A program made the position numbers and the translations under genes. Below are positions 47,336 through 59,279 of a stretch of DNA of 64,000 nt, one piece after another; the stretch's first letter is position 1; each line of letters starts with the position of its first letter. Below the pieces are notes generated by a model that was not told the DNA's origin, ran no database searches, and was given only the letters and a program-made list of their open reading frames with translations. Origin of the DNA: Tipula vernalis (Eukaryota; Arthropoda; Insecta; Diptera; Tipulidae); assembly GCA_958295665.1 (NCBI GenBank), contig OY282560.1, forward strand, positions 194,613,011-194,677,010, read 5' to 3'.

Positions 47336-47552
47336 ATTAAAAGAAAGAGAAAGTTTGGCTGTGATGATCCGAAGCAAAAACCCCTTCCTTTGTTTTCGGT
47401 GAAGCAACAATTCGCACATAGTTTTCTGACGTTCCATGTCCCTTTCTTTCAATTTGTGTAGCACCCAATTTCCCAGCTTCTGAAAAAATCCCATTGCATG
47501 TATACGTTGCGAAACACATTGTTGGGTAATATCAGAGCCTTCTAGAGTATAG
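47336..47552 (-). pseudogene. mariner transposase fragment (HTH-to-catalytic linker)
   Basis: On the minus strand one frame reads a VSQRIHAMG segment, then a QKLGNWVLHKLKERD segment, then a CELLLHRKQRKGFLLRIITA segment. This is the recognition pattern of mariner transposases just before the first catalytic aspartate, whose GDEKW motif is lost here. The piece is about 70 residues long compared with about 345 for a full transposase. The longest open frame here (47337-47519) is in a different phase and is a shadow. It is not the same copy as the plus-strand mariner at 54770. Confidence 0.8.
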
Positions 47553-47959
47553 AGCCATAATCAAAATGACGTATTTTTTAGAAGCTTTTTTAGTGGTATA
47601 ACTTTTCACTGATTTCCATAGGAACCCATAGTAAAAATGGTGTTTTTTAGCTGCAAGTTTTTCAATGAAAAAAGCAAAAATATTATAATATGTTTACATA
47701 AAAGTTGTCTACATATCTTCAGCAAACAATTTACAAGAAGGCTACATTGGTATTAAATAAATATTAATTGCAGAAATATTAAAATTAAATTATTTGTAAA
47801 ATATATTTTTCGAACTTTCATTTTGGGAAATAAATCAAAGTTGGCTCTGACGAATTTAAATAATACTTGCTAAATTTATCTTTAGTTTTACTAGTGTACA
47901 TAAGATGTCTTAAATGTCTACAGACAAATACGAAAAAAGTTATTTAATCATAAAATTAA

Positions 47960-48386
47960 CAAACGTCGCTATATTTTGTGAATTTGTTTTGCTTTTCCTA
48001 CAATTTTTGAAGTAGAATTTTCCCCAGGTGATAATTTTTGGTACAATTTTCCCAAATGTTTACGGTCATCACTGCCATCTATGTAATGTACGTATGTGTT
48101 TTTCATCGTTTCTAATTCCTTTATTCCTTTGATTTCATAACTTGAAACTTTCCGCAATTATATTTGTTTGCTGTTTAAAATGTGTTTTGAGCACTGTAAC
48201 AATTTCATTAAACGTTTTATCCGTAGGATTAAGTGGAAGTTTCTTCTCCAATTCACGTAAGAAATAACGAAACTTTTAGATTTACCTTGGTATCATTTCA
48301 ATTAAATATCTCATTCATTTGCATCAAATATGCTTCAAAATCTCCACCGGGAATAAAATTTTCTATTGTACCAAGTAACGGCATCT
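47960..48386 (-). pseudogene. gypsy-type gag remnant on the minus strand
   Basis: From an ATG at about 48386 the minus strand reads an MPLLGTIENFIPGGDFEAYL segment, then after a stop an EKKLPLNPTDKTFNEIVTVL segment and an FKQQTNIIAESF segment. Finally comes a VHYIDGSDDRKHLGKLYQKL segment ending in a KAKQIHKI motif that usually stands just before the zinc knuckle. The order matches Ty3/gypsy Gag. Pol is missing. Together with the PBS and LTR at 48573-49201 this is the 5' end of a truncated element. Confidence 0.7.
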
Positions 48387-48572
48387 TATCTCTTATATTA
48401 AAAAAAAAATCCAGTTACAGAAAATGACGAATGAATTTATGCAAATAATACTATCCACCACGTTTTTATTTTTATATCACAGAAACTTTTCACAATGAAA
48501 CATTTATCCATAAATTTTAACCAAAATATTTACCGTTGTAGTGCTGATTCAATTATATAAAAAAATTCCTTT

Positions 48573-48582
48573 CTCGTCGCCA
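48573..48582 (-). promoter_or_regulatory. Primer-binding site of the minus-strand gypsy remnant
   Basis: On the minus strand TTGGCGACGAGAAAGG follows directly after the LTR end (CATTCAACA), in the position of a PBS beginning TGGCGACGAG. The tRNA was not assigned. Confidence 0.7.
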
Positions 48583-48583
48583 A

Positions 48584-49201
48584 TGTTGAATGTTTTCGAT
48601 GATTAACCAAAACACAAGTTATTCCTTTTAATAATATTGTGATGGTGACACCTAGTGTGTAATAGAATAAGTTAAAATTAATAGTTCAATGTTTAACTGT
48701 ACTAAAATGGAATTTTTCATGATAAAAATTGTTCTAAATGTTTCTAGACTATTCTAACTGGAAAAGTAATGAGCTTTTTAGAAGATTGGTTTGTGTATAT
48801 AAAATGGCGAATGAGTATTTGGTAAGCGACAGTGTGAAGATTAAAAAGGAATTAAAAAGTGATTTAAAAAGTGTTGTAGTGCGAAATAAAATTTATAAGA
48901 GTACAGTAAAATTTGAGAATAATTTATATAAAGATGTTTATAAAGATAGATGTATATAAAGATTTATATAAAGATTTTGTGAATTTTTATTAGTAAACAG
49001 TGTTGTAATAAATTTTGTGAAATAAATAAATTCGTTGGTGATAAATTAAATTGATTTTGTATTATTCACAATCCAGTGATACGAACCTTGATTGACAAGG
49101 CAAACACGTAATAAATATATTGAAGAATAATACTGATGTGTCCTATTCTACGGTTGAAGATCAAGCGAGACTCTTCTAAAATTTTATTTTATTTTCCAAC
49201 A
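48584..49201 (-). repeat. 5' LTR (618 bp) of the minus-strand gypsy remnant
   Basis: On the minus strand it begins TGTTGGAAAATAAAATAAAA and ends CATTCAACA, giving TG...CA ends, directly adjoining the PBS. No partner 3' LTR is in view to the left. The 73-codon plus-strand frame at 48738-48959 lies wholly inside the LTR and is not a gene. Confidence 0.7.
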
Positions 49202-51419
49202 TTAAAATTTACAAAAAATATCACAATAGAAACTAGATTACAGTTAAACATGATTTGACTTTAACATTTGTAAAGATTTTATACAGGGAAGTAAAATCCT
49301 AACTTTACATACATAACACTCTTGTAAAACGGAATAGGGAGTACGTGGTCCTTGCAATTGGAGATCAACACGGGATTTATGCGTTCATGACCGCCGTCGA
49401 ATTATGAGACCTTATAGTTATTGATTTTAAGCACTATTTAAAAATTGAAAACTTATATAAAACGTACCTACGAGTACATAAATACATATCTCACGAAAAG
49501 ACCAAAATCGCTCACAAACAAAAAAAACACAATATTTTGTGACAAGTTTATTGAGTTGTATTTGCGATGCGAGGATGGATACTAACATGAATTATATAGT
49601 ATTAACCCTGACAAGGAACGGAAAAAGACGAAAATTTATTTCAATTTTTGCATTCTCCCTTGTAAACAAAGCACCAAAACAAAAACAAACATTTTATTTC
49701 TTCGAATTTACAATTTTTGCATCGCTTTAATTATTAAACCATGCTAAACGTTACGTACAACAAATAATAAAGCTCCAGCTGTGCCGACGAATGAATACAC
49801 AAAATTGTTGTGTTATTGTTTGTGATAGGTTTTAAATGTGAAACATGAGGGAATAAAAAATATTATTTCTATTTTTGGTATGCTTCCATGGGTGACTTTA
49901 GTTTTGACATGATTACACATACGTACACAGTTTGAAAATTGATCTGATATTTTTGGTATTTAACCATTTTGATGACACATTTATACTTGCATAAAATAAA
50001 TTTTATAACTCGACGTGAATAAATTCCTTATCAGGATTTTTTTTTTTTTTTTTAACACAAACATTTGTGTCACGATACGAGTGCATAGTATTATGGTAAT
50101 TTATGTGATTTTTATTTTTACATGCAATGTTGGAAAAAAATCATCCTGCTATAGCCTAGTTAACAGTCTTTTGGCGACTTGATTTGTGCACGTTGATTTT
50201 TTTTTTTTTTTGTTGAGGATTTATTTGGACAATAAAGCAAATCTTTCATGGTCGTACAATACAAAAAGAAAAAAAAAAAGAAAAACGATTACAACTGCTG
50301 TAGCAGTAATTAGTATGGTGGTAGGTGGTATTGGGAATATTCATATTGGTGTAGTACGAGTTATGTTAATATACAGAACATAAAATCATATAAATTTTAA
50401 AAGAAAAATAATTAAAATTAGTACGGTATATTAATAAAAACAAAAATCATGCATGTAGTTTTCATAAAGATGGGGGTTTTTTACAATATGAAACTCCTTG
50501 TTCATCATCATTAATATTATTTAATACAATTTTAATGAAGTTAAACATGAGAACAAAATAAAACAATAAAACTTCGAATCGTTCAAATTTACATAAAAAG
50601 TGGTAAGTACATACAGAAAATCAAGCAAGATGTGGGTTCGTTATTCTTTTTTTTACAACTTAGAGGTAGTTGAAACCACATACCATATACGAAAAAATTA
50701 TATTTATTCATTTCGCTTGTTTTGTTCTAATTCTTTAATTTTTCTTAATTTACATACAAATTAAAATATTTAGTAAAGAATTTTCTTATTCTTTCACAAA
50801 GAATGAATTTCTACAAGAATAACTTTTTGTCTTAAAAACTTTTTGTTCTGTACTTTGCTTTCTTCATGGTTGTGAAGATAAGACAGATTTGTTTTCGGTT
50901 TCAACTAAACAAGCGTTGGAAATTGTTTAGCATTTTGTCGTTGAAAGCCTTTAAATAGGAGAAACCGTTACGGTTAGGTTGAGACTAAAGACTTGTTTGA
51001 ATTTTAATTGAATATGCACTATATGGCTGGTGGGCAAAACTTTGGGTCATGATCTAAATAGCAGATTAGAATAATGTTGCGTATTTGTAAAAACTTTTAT
51101 GGGTGTGGAAACTTAACTGAAAATGAAATTCCCCAGCGGCTTATCTAATTACCAGAAAGATATCTAACAGCATAGTCAACCAGTAGATGAATATGTAGTT
51201 CAGTTGAATAATTTGGTCCAGACGCGCATCTTCGGCAGTTTCCCGACCTGAATGAGAGTTAAATCGAAATATTACTTTTTTGTTAATGCTACTTTTAAAG
51301 GAATAAACAATATCCTATACCCTATAAACAATATCCTGATCTAGTCATTATTTAGATAAACTTTAAATTTCAGCCATCAGACTTCCAGCTGTGGTAATCA
51401 AAATCCTTAATTAAATGTT
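49202..51419. other. AT-rich intergenic stretch, no gene seen
   Basis: Poly-A/T tracts and simple sequence; small frames at 49539-49730 and 50186-50383 have no domain. Confidence 0.5.
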
Positions 51420-52530
51420 GTTGTTGTTAAGCTCTATGAGTTTTTAAGTTTAGGACAAGCTAAAACTATCAGATTAAATAAATCGATTAAATTATCGGAA
51501 GTACCAGTTGAATTAATTCGGTTTCAGGTTCTTGAATTATTTTAAAAGTGTGTCTTACCTAAAATTTTTCATAAAAAAGCCAAATGGGGGCAATTGTATC
51601 GTTGTTCTCAAAATCCTAAATGAAACATTTTTACTGTCAAATCTATGAAAAATCCAAATATTAGTAATTTTCACGTAAGCTCTTATTTATGATATGTGTT
51701 TGGTCAACATTTAGCCAGTTTAGTAATATCTTTTTATTATAAACAATTCTACAGAGCTTAATGAGCTTTTATGTTTACAACAAGCTAAAACAGAAAATAG
51801 TAAATGAATTAATTAGGTTTTAGATCCCAGAATTTTTTTAAACTGTATTTTATTTCAAATTTTTAATAAATCAAGGAGATTGTATAGTTGTCAAAATCCT
51901 TATGTCCTCAAATACTAGTGATTTTCAAGGATGAAACTTATTTCCGTTGAATATTTGGTCAACATTTAGCCAATTTAGTGATATCATTTTAATAATAAAC
52001 AACTTTACAGAGCTTTTCTAACTTTAATTAAAACATTGGTCTGGTCAAATCTAAGAAAATTTCAAATACTATAGGGATTTGCCCCAGTGAACATTATTAT
52101 CGTACCGTGTTAATTCAACATTTAGTAAATCCAGTAATATCCTTAGGATAATAAGTATGTCGAGTCTTTCAAACTTTACAATATTATACTTTACATTTAA
52201 CTATCGTAAATACCAACTGCAGTAATTCGGTAATCTAAAGCATTATTACATCAAATTATTAATAAGCCAATGTGATTGTATTGTTGTTGTCAAAATCCTA
52301 AATGAAACGTTGTTTTTTTCAAATCTATAAAAAATTCAAATACTAGTAATTTTCCAGGATGAACTTTATTTTCGTTACGTGTTTGGTCAATATTTAGCCA
52401 ATTTAGTAATATCCCTTTAATATTAAAAAGTTGAAAAGAGCGATTCGAGCTTCAAAGTTCAGCGCGAGCTAAAAACTAGCAACGGTATCAACATTCGGTA
52501 TCAAGTTTTAGAATTCATTCTACTGCCAAC
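51420..52530 (+). repeat. Degenerate tandem repeat, same family as 9930-10680
   Basis: About four units (anchors gaattaattcggtttcaggt near 51509, gaattaattaggttttagat near 51804, a partial unit near 52020, and gcagtaattcggtaatctaa near 52219). Each contains attattttaaa, aataagcca, ttgttgtcaaaatcctaaatg, aaattccaaatact and tatttagcca-ttagtaatat phrases. Orientation is the same as the distant array. Confidence 0.8.
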
Positions 52531-52544
52531 CTTTGTGGTGTATA

Positions 52545-52706
52545 TGTTACTGCGAATGTACATAGAGCTGCGAATGTGTACATTCGTCGGTAAATGTGCA
52601 TATTCTTACTGGATTCTATTTGGAAAAGGAGAATATTCTCTTTAGGGAATATGTACATTTACCGGCAAATGTACACATTCTCCTATTTTGTACATTAGCC
52701 GTAACA
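52545..52706. mobile_element. 162-bp palindromic MITE, copy 2 (inverted relative to copy 1)
   Basis: Same length and termini as 45723-45884, but reversed: the ttactggattctatttggaa core reads here on the plus strand and in copy 1 on the minus strand. It sits at the right edge of the 51.4-52.5 kb repeat array. Confidence 0.88.
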
Positions 52707-52825
52707 CATCGACCAGAGCGGTACATACGCCTAGTTGTAATATTTTAAAATTAAGCTGTTCGATGTGATATAATGATAAATAAAATACTGCTGCATACAA
52801 ATAAGAAATTACTTAGATTAAGAGA

Positions 52826-53024
52826 AAAACTTTCTTCTCTAAATCGGACCGAATTCAGAGTTTCTACAATTATACAATTAAAAGCATTTTTTGGACTTAT
52901 TCCGCTATTTTCAAATCCAAACATGAAAATATTGCTTCAATATTTAATATTGACGGTTCGGGAAAGGAAATTAGAGCGGTGTTATACGGTTGTTATTCGG
53001 TTAATTCAAGATAGAAACGGTTGA
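52826..53024 (+). pseudogene. gypsy RT/RNase H junction fragment
   Basis: A short plus-strand stretch reads a LKAFFGLIPLFSNPN segment resembling the start of the gypsy RNase H region (AP-x-L-x-x-P). In a shifted frame a DGSGKEIRAVLYGCYS segment follows, resembling the DASGxGIGAVLYQ catalytic block. Only about 60 residues remain. The assignment is by motif memory and is moderate at best. Confidence 0.5.
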
Positions 53025-53239
53025 AGATCTGTTTTGTAATTATTGGCGAAATGGTAGATATGCTACGCATATCGATAAAAGCATCACAAATTTCGAAAAT
53101 AATTTAAAAAATATCAAGAATTTTGAAATAATCTTAAAAGGTCGAATTTTCAAAGTATCTTGAATATTATTGAAACTTTTCAAATAACGAATTATCCGTA
53201 AGTTTTGTTAAAATATTGTATAATCATAAAATGATGAAA

Positions 53240-54140
53240 AATTGTAAATTAGTTTTAAGTTTGATAATTGGTTTAAACAAGTTTGGGTCTTAACTTAACT
53301 TTTAAAGTTAAGCCTTTTTCATAATTTTATTGTAGGTTTTTGCTAAAATGTTTTATGTATTTGTTAAAAATCAAGAAGCTATTTTAACCAAGCCGGTTTA
53401 CTCAGAAATATGATTTTATAAAGGGTGACGGAAGTTTGACTACATTTTAGAATATTTGTTTTCTAAGTTAATCATCAATCATCAAAAGGTTTTAGCTTTA
53501 AGAGGGTTTTAAACTAAACTGGTATATTTAGATACATTTAGAATATTGGTTTTTAAAGAGCTTTAAGCTTGATAATTAATTTATACCATTTGGGGTTGAA
53601 CTTAACATTTTTGAGGTTTTTAATAAAATATTTTATGAGCATGCCATATATTAGGTATTTGAAAAAATTATGAAGAACTTTAGTTTTAAGAGCTTTCACT
53701 TATCGAAGCTTTATAAACCAACCATTTTACTTCGAAATTTGATATTACAAGCATTGATGGAATTTTGGGTAGGATTTCGAATATTTGTGCTCAATGTAAA
53801 TTATTAAGAGCTTTTTATTTTAAAAGCTTTTCAAACCAAACGATTTAACTTTCAATTTGATGAAGGTGGTATTTTTGGAAAAATTTAGAGTATTTGGTTT
53901 CAATGAACTTTAATCTAGATAATTTATTTATATTTTCTCGGTAATTTGTGTGCCTTTCCATAAATTCTGTCTTACGTTAAAATGTTTTATGAGCATAAAT
54001 CATCACTTGGAAGAAATTTAAAGAATTTTTAGTTTTAAGAGCTTTCACTTAACGAAGCTTTTCAACTCCAATCATTTTATTTAAAAAATTGATCAACGGT
54101 ATTTTTTGGAAAAATCCAGAATATTTGTTCTCACTGTAAT
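53240..54140 (+). repeat. Degenerate tandem repeat, ~310-360 bp period
   Basis: Repeating anchors include (t)gataattggtttaaa / gataattaatttatacc / gataatttatttatatt at about 53267, 53571 and 53931. Also recurring are aaaatgttttatgagcat, gttttaagagctttcacttatcgaagctt and aaccaa-cattttact. Its phrases differ from the 9.9 and 51.4 kb arrays. Confidence 0.7.
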
Positions 54141-54479
54141 TATCCTTTATCCAAAACGTGTTTGCATCGGTCATCGTTCAAGTAAATGAAACAGAACGTG
54201 ATTCAGGAGGGTAGCCACTTACGCCACTGTATTGAACCACCAACAAAAAAAAATATTTGCATCAGCCGGAGCGAACTGCAAAAATTGTTGCCGAATATAA
54301 TACTACTACGGCCCACAACCCAATTTTTATTATTTCCATTTTATAAATGATACGAAGAAAAAATGATCATTTAGGACTAGAAAGTTACTTTGCTAAATCG
54401 TTGAACCGTGGAAAATAGAAACTGAATTAATAAAATTTAACTATGTTATGGACAGTTTGACTTATGATCTATTGCTCTA

Positions 54480-54690
54480 AGAGAAGTACGCTTTCCAGCG
54501 TACATGTCGAATTTCATCATAACTCGTAATATGCCATTCTATAGAACTTCTTCCAAATATCATTTTAGATCACATCATCATAGTCGGTTGAGAAAAAACC
54601 GAGTTCCTTCTTAATTGGCCATATTTCAGAACATCTTTCACATGTTATTTTAGAATCCGATTCGCATCAATATTTCAAGATAAATACATA
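54480..54690 (-). repeat. Dispersed ~110-bp repeat, inverted units
   Basis: Contains cgaatttcatcataactcgt, catatttcagaacatctttc, attttagaatccgattcgca and gagttccttcttaattggcc, the reverse complement of the 17.1 kb array consensus phrases. Confidence 0.5.
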
Positions 54691-54769
54691 TCTGATCAAA
54701 TTTGATTCGGACTGTCTTGACGTGAGTTTGGCAGCCATTTGTTAACGACGCGAAAAGTTTGTCTGACGA

Positions 54770-55370
54770 TTTTTACAATGGACAAAAAATTGAACAACGA
54801 GTTTGCTTGAATTTTTGTGTTTCCAATGGCTACGGAAACATTGAAAATATTGCAAATGTATTTTGAGGAGTCTACTTTATCGATAATGCAAGTATTTGAG
54901 TGGCATCAATCATTCAGTGAGGGTCGGGAGGTCGAAGGAAACTTGCCTCAGGCGAGTCGTCGATCCACCTCTGTTAACGACGATAACATCGAAAATCAAG
55001 GTAATGCTCATCGTTCACCATGAATTCGTTCCAAAGAGTCAAACGGTCAATAAAGCAAACTACTTGATGGATTTTTTACCACGATAATGCGCCTTCACAT
55101 TCCAGCCTATTTGTGACTGAATTTTTGGCCAAAAACGAAATAAAAATCTTCGCTTAGCCACTGTACTCGCCATATTTGGCTCCCTTTGACTTTTTTCTGT
55201 TTCCAAAACTCAAATATCCGTTCTGGGGAACGCGCCATGAGTCGGGTGAAGCCATAAAAAGAAATTCGCTGAAAGAACTAAAGGCCATCAAAAAATGGAC
55301 TAACCGTTGGCATCCTTGTACTGGCTCAAAAGGAGCCTGTTTTGAATACGATAATAAAGATTTGTATTAA
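54770..55370 (+). pseudogene. mariner transposase with internal deletion
   Basis: The N-terminal helix-turn-helix region reads from about 54780 to 55010: a QRVCLNF-like start, then ESTLSIMQVFEWHQSF, a GREVEGNLPQASRRSTS linker and a VNDDNIE segment. It then jumps to late catalytic-domain sequence: EFVPKSQTVNKANYL (about 55023), a decayed HHDNAP-like motif (about 55078), an LFVTEFLAKNEIKI-like segment and LAPFDFFLFPKLKYPFWGTRHES (about 55172-55245). The last part is an RWHPCTGSKGACFEYDNKDLY end at 55367. About 100 central residues, including the GDE(K/S)W catalytic motif, are deleted, and there are frame breaks. It is non-functional. Terminal inverted repeats were not confidently located. Confidence 0.88.
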
Positions 55371-57901
55371 AATACATAAAAATAGTGTTCTTTTTACAAG
55401 TGGAACGAAATAATTTTTTATTAATTCGAGCGCCCGACTTTTTAAAAATAATATTGATACGACAAATAGTTTACGATTTATTGCCTTACGATAAACCGTT
55501 TACGATAAATTGTTCGACTCCCTACAACGATAGCAGTTATATAGCATTGTTAAATATTCATGTAAATAAAATCCTCGTCGCTCAATTTCTGGTTAATAAA
55601 TTCTTTCAAGACAATTTTGTTGTAGTAAACTGTGATGAGCCGTTGTGTCGAATTCTCCATTTTTTACCTGTATTCTGTTTTGTATGGCACCAAAACCTCA
55701 TATATTCATATATTTAACATAGATATCTGTACAATTGTATATTTACGTTATAAGAAAGTTAATCGGGAAAATCCAACCTTTTCCCCAAAAATTTTATGAT
55801 TTTATTAATTTTATTTTTAATACAGCAAAAAAAAAACTGAATTTTATTTATTTTGGTAACGTCTTTAGAAAATAAAACGTAAATAATACCATAGAATATG
55901 AAAAAGGATGTGTGCGTGCGCCGTGGAAATGAGACGAAACCCCATTTTCGTATTATTTAAAAAATTGCTTTTAGCACCCTGGATTGCTAATATTTTTATG
56001 TCTGTGTGTGTGTGTGTGTCTGTAATAAATTATTAGTGGAAAAGGTGTGTTTTAACAAATAATTTTATTATAAAAGCGATATGTTTTTGTACGTACATAT
56101 ACACTATATACGACTGTAAACCAAAGATGTACGTGATTTTAATTGTAAACAAGAAAGACTTGTGCTAGACAAGGTCATGTTTTAAAATGAAATATTAAAA
56201 AAAATTGGATGTAGGAGTGACACGTGACAGCCTAATAATTCCACGAAATTGTGGATGAAATTAGACATAAAGTATAAAGAACGAAAAAAAAACACACTCA
56301 TTGTGAAGTGTTCTACTGACGAAGATGACTTTTTCCCCCAAACCAACGAGAATAAAAATTTCCGTTACTGGAGGGACATTCTTTTGTTATTTACAATACC
56401 CAAATTTGTCAATCTCAATTCAACAGAATTTTCTGATTGTTCTATAAAAAGATGGATACGCATTTTTTATTTTTTTATTACTTTATGTATTTTCCTTTCA
56501 AATGAAATAACAGTCGCCCACGTATTTAACATCTTATGCTGATGTCCCATTTTAATGTTCTTCATACATTGTACACACAGATACATATGTAGAATTAAAT
56601 TCGTTCAAAATAAGTACGGATGTTTTGTAGCATAAAATTTATGGAAGAGAATAAAATTTGTATATTCAATTTACGAAATCTGTCAATCGCAATTAAGGGC
56701 AGAAATGTATTTTTAGATCTTGGCAAAATATTTGGAATCATTCTATGATTTTAATTTAAAAGTATTTTATATCCTGGCTGAAATGTACACACATGGGAAT
56801 ATGCTTACATTAGTTTATGTCATAAATATAACATACAGAACTAAAAATAAAACTTTTGAAATTGGTCTTGATTTGTCCCATAAACTTTACTAAAACTAGA
56901 ACAGGACCAATAAAACAGATCAGTTACATAGAAGCCCTTGCTTCTACAGACTTAATACAGTCGTTTTGGTAAACCTGAAATCAGAATCCGAAAAAATTAT
57001 TACGATTCAAAGTGGTGCCTGGTCAGTCGGTCTGTCTTTCACTGTCTGTATTCTCTCTGCAGCCCAGATGGTTTAACCAATCAGATTGAAACTTCATATG
57101 GAAGCTTTTTTTATAAATTGGAAAATTCCATAGAATTTAAGTGGAAATCGGCCAACCATAAGTGGCAACTTTCGTAGATCAGAAAAAAATTTATTTTGCC
57201 AATATCTCAAAAAATCTACGGGTTACTATTTCAACACAAAATGTTCCAAAAAAAAAAAAAAAAAAGGGGAATTAAAAAGAAAATATAGAAAAAATTATTA
57301 ACTGTTTTAGAAATTTTCGGCGGGATTATATTACAGGTTTTTAATACCAAAATTAACGACCGAAGCTGTTTTACGTGACAACCGTATGGCCGGCAAGACA
57401 AATGATAGGTATGGTTTATCGTTTTGAACCGATTTGTGTCGTTTAGAATCAAACGTAATATATTCCACTTTTTAAAAAAAAACTGTTGTTAGAAGTTATT
57501 TCGTTTTATATTATTGAATAAAATAGTTGAGCATAATAAAAGTTTTTCAAAACTTCAACAAATTCCTTGGTAATTTTGGCTTTTATTTCGTAGTAAATTT
57601 CAAACATGATGTATTCCACTCACGTTTAAAAATCAAAAGCCCTCTATTCCTATTCAATACCAAAATAACTCTATTCCTATACAAATTTTTAGTGTGGCAA
57701 TCAAATACAACGTATTCCACATTTTGGAGCGAAAACTCTTAGTTGTCAAATTTATCAAAGTAAACAGTTCTAATGTGATATTCATAGCGGCCGGAGGTAT
57801 TTCTGTGATTGCTCGACTTAAAATTATATTAAAGATATTATTCGCTTAAATATTTTTATTATTACTATATTTTTCATTATATTATTAAAAGTGAGTGCAA
57901 T
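55371..57901. other. AT-rich intergenic stretch with a TG microsatellite
   Basis: A TG run lies at about 56003-56020. A 110-codon plus frame at 55385-55717 and a 97-codon frame at 56249-56542 show no domain. A segment near 57020-57110 (gtcggtctgtctttcactgt ... aaccaatcagattgaaactt) has the flavour of a dispersed fly repeat. Three similar gtattccac segments occur between 57460 and 57720. Confidence 0.5.
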
Positions 57902-59220
57902 ATGGAATCATTAAAAACGCCAGTTTTAACAGATTATCCACATAAAAAGAAAATACATGTTAGAAATAGAGCTCGAGAGCAAGCGAAACAACACAGTTGA
58001 GTTATAATGATGTTCGGGTTATCTGGTCGTTTAGATAATTCACTATTTTTAATATTTTAACAGGTACAAGAGAAAAGATTTGCCAGTTATGCCAACCTGC
58101 AAACATAAAGGCGACCGCTATAAATGCCGATTGCTCAAAACCGATGATGCACTATATTATTCAGATGCATTTTATAATATTTGTTCCAAGTTGGCGCAAA
58201 ACGCCTTTATTTTAAGCTACTGCCGCATTGACAAACCTAAAAGGACTGATAGAAATATAAAAGGGGGACCAAGAAAAGCCTTCTCGGTAACATATACAGT
58301 ACGAACTCGCTCCAGAAAAGTAGTCGCGGTATGCCAAAAAACTTTCCTAAATTTATTTGGGGTAACTCAAGGGCCGCGGAGGAAACTGAAAAAGCTTGAA
58401 AATGGTAGAAGCAAAAAAATGTATCATATTTTTTATCAAGCAATACAAATCAATAGAAATTCATTATTGTCAAAGTTGTATAGCAAAGCGTTAATATTTG
58501 CCTGGGGAGCTTTCAATCAACAAAATGTAGAGAACTTATAATGCATTTCACCTCAGTAACAAAGTTAAATCATGCTATTTCCGCATGGTTTTCAACTTGT
58601 ACTTTAACATTGGTTTTAAAGCTCCTTCATCGGATGTATGCTCAACATGTCTTCAACTTAAAGAATATTTAAAAGCAGCAGAAACTAACAAACAGAAAAA
58701 TGAAATTATGACCAAAATAAGAATTCACAAACTACGCGCCAAAGCATTTTTTGAAATTCTCAACGAGGCAAAAGATGATTTATTAACAATATCATATGAT
58801 TGCCAGAAAAATATGACACTTCCCAAAGTGTCAGATCAACCGGAATACTACAGTCGCCAGTTGTATCTATACTTTTTGGCATGGTAATTGGAACGGCTCA
58901 CTCATTTCTAACAAAGAATAATGTAATTTTGTTTTACTGGACGGAAAATTCTTGGCCTAAAGTTTCAAACGAAATTGCTTCAGCTGCTTTCTATCAACTA
59001 AGCAATTCAAACCTTAACGGTATCAGCACAACTCGTTTAGTCGCCGATGGATGTGGAGGCCAAAACAAAAACTCGATTATGGTGGGTATGTGCGAATACT
59101 GACTAGCAATTAAGGCACCTCGACACGTTCATTCAATTGAAGTAATATTTCCGGTTCCTGATCATTCGTATATCCTACCAGATCGAGTTTTTTGCAGCTT
59201 GGCCCTTTAAACTTAATGAA
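57902..59220 (+). pseudogene. Intron-containing transposon-type gene (possible DUF7869 family)
   Basis: Exon 1 starts at the ATG at 57902 and ends at 57996. A 67-nt intron (57997-58063) ends in a good acceptor (ttttaacag) but has a donor altered from gtgagt to ttgagt. The joined frame continues into an RYKRKDLPVMPTCKHK segment and a YKCRLL segment, then a VAVCQKTFLNLFGV segment (about 58330-58370). After a frame break come a DVCSTCLQLKEYL segment (about 58637), a KIRIHKLRAKAFFEIL helix, an ISYDCQKNMTLPKV segment and, in another frame, an RLVADGCGGQNKNS motif (about 59036-59080). It ends with an IEVIFPVPDHSY segment (about 59134-59170). This order is familiar, from memory, in repeat-associated proteins of arthropods and cnidarians; its last part resembles DUF7869. 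Aspartates in the IS-YDCQ and DGCGGQN motifs may belong to a DDE-like fold, but that is inference. Confidence 0.68.
57997..58063 (+). other. 67-nt intron with mutated donor
   Basis: An ag/ttgagt donor (expected ag/gtgagt) and ttttaacag acceptor. Removing it restores a continuous frame between the exon 1 and exon 2 conserved segments. Short introns of this size are normal in flies. Confidence 0.65.
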
Positions 59221-59279
59221 TATAATGGCGTGTGTACGTGGTGAAGCCCAACATTGGGCTTTTTAATCAAACATTAAAC

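Noticed and set aside
48738..48959. 73-codon plus-strand frame with lysine-rich content
   Set aside because: Lies entirely inside the minus-strand gypsy LTR and reflects its composition.
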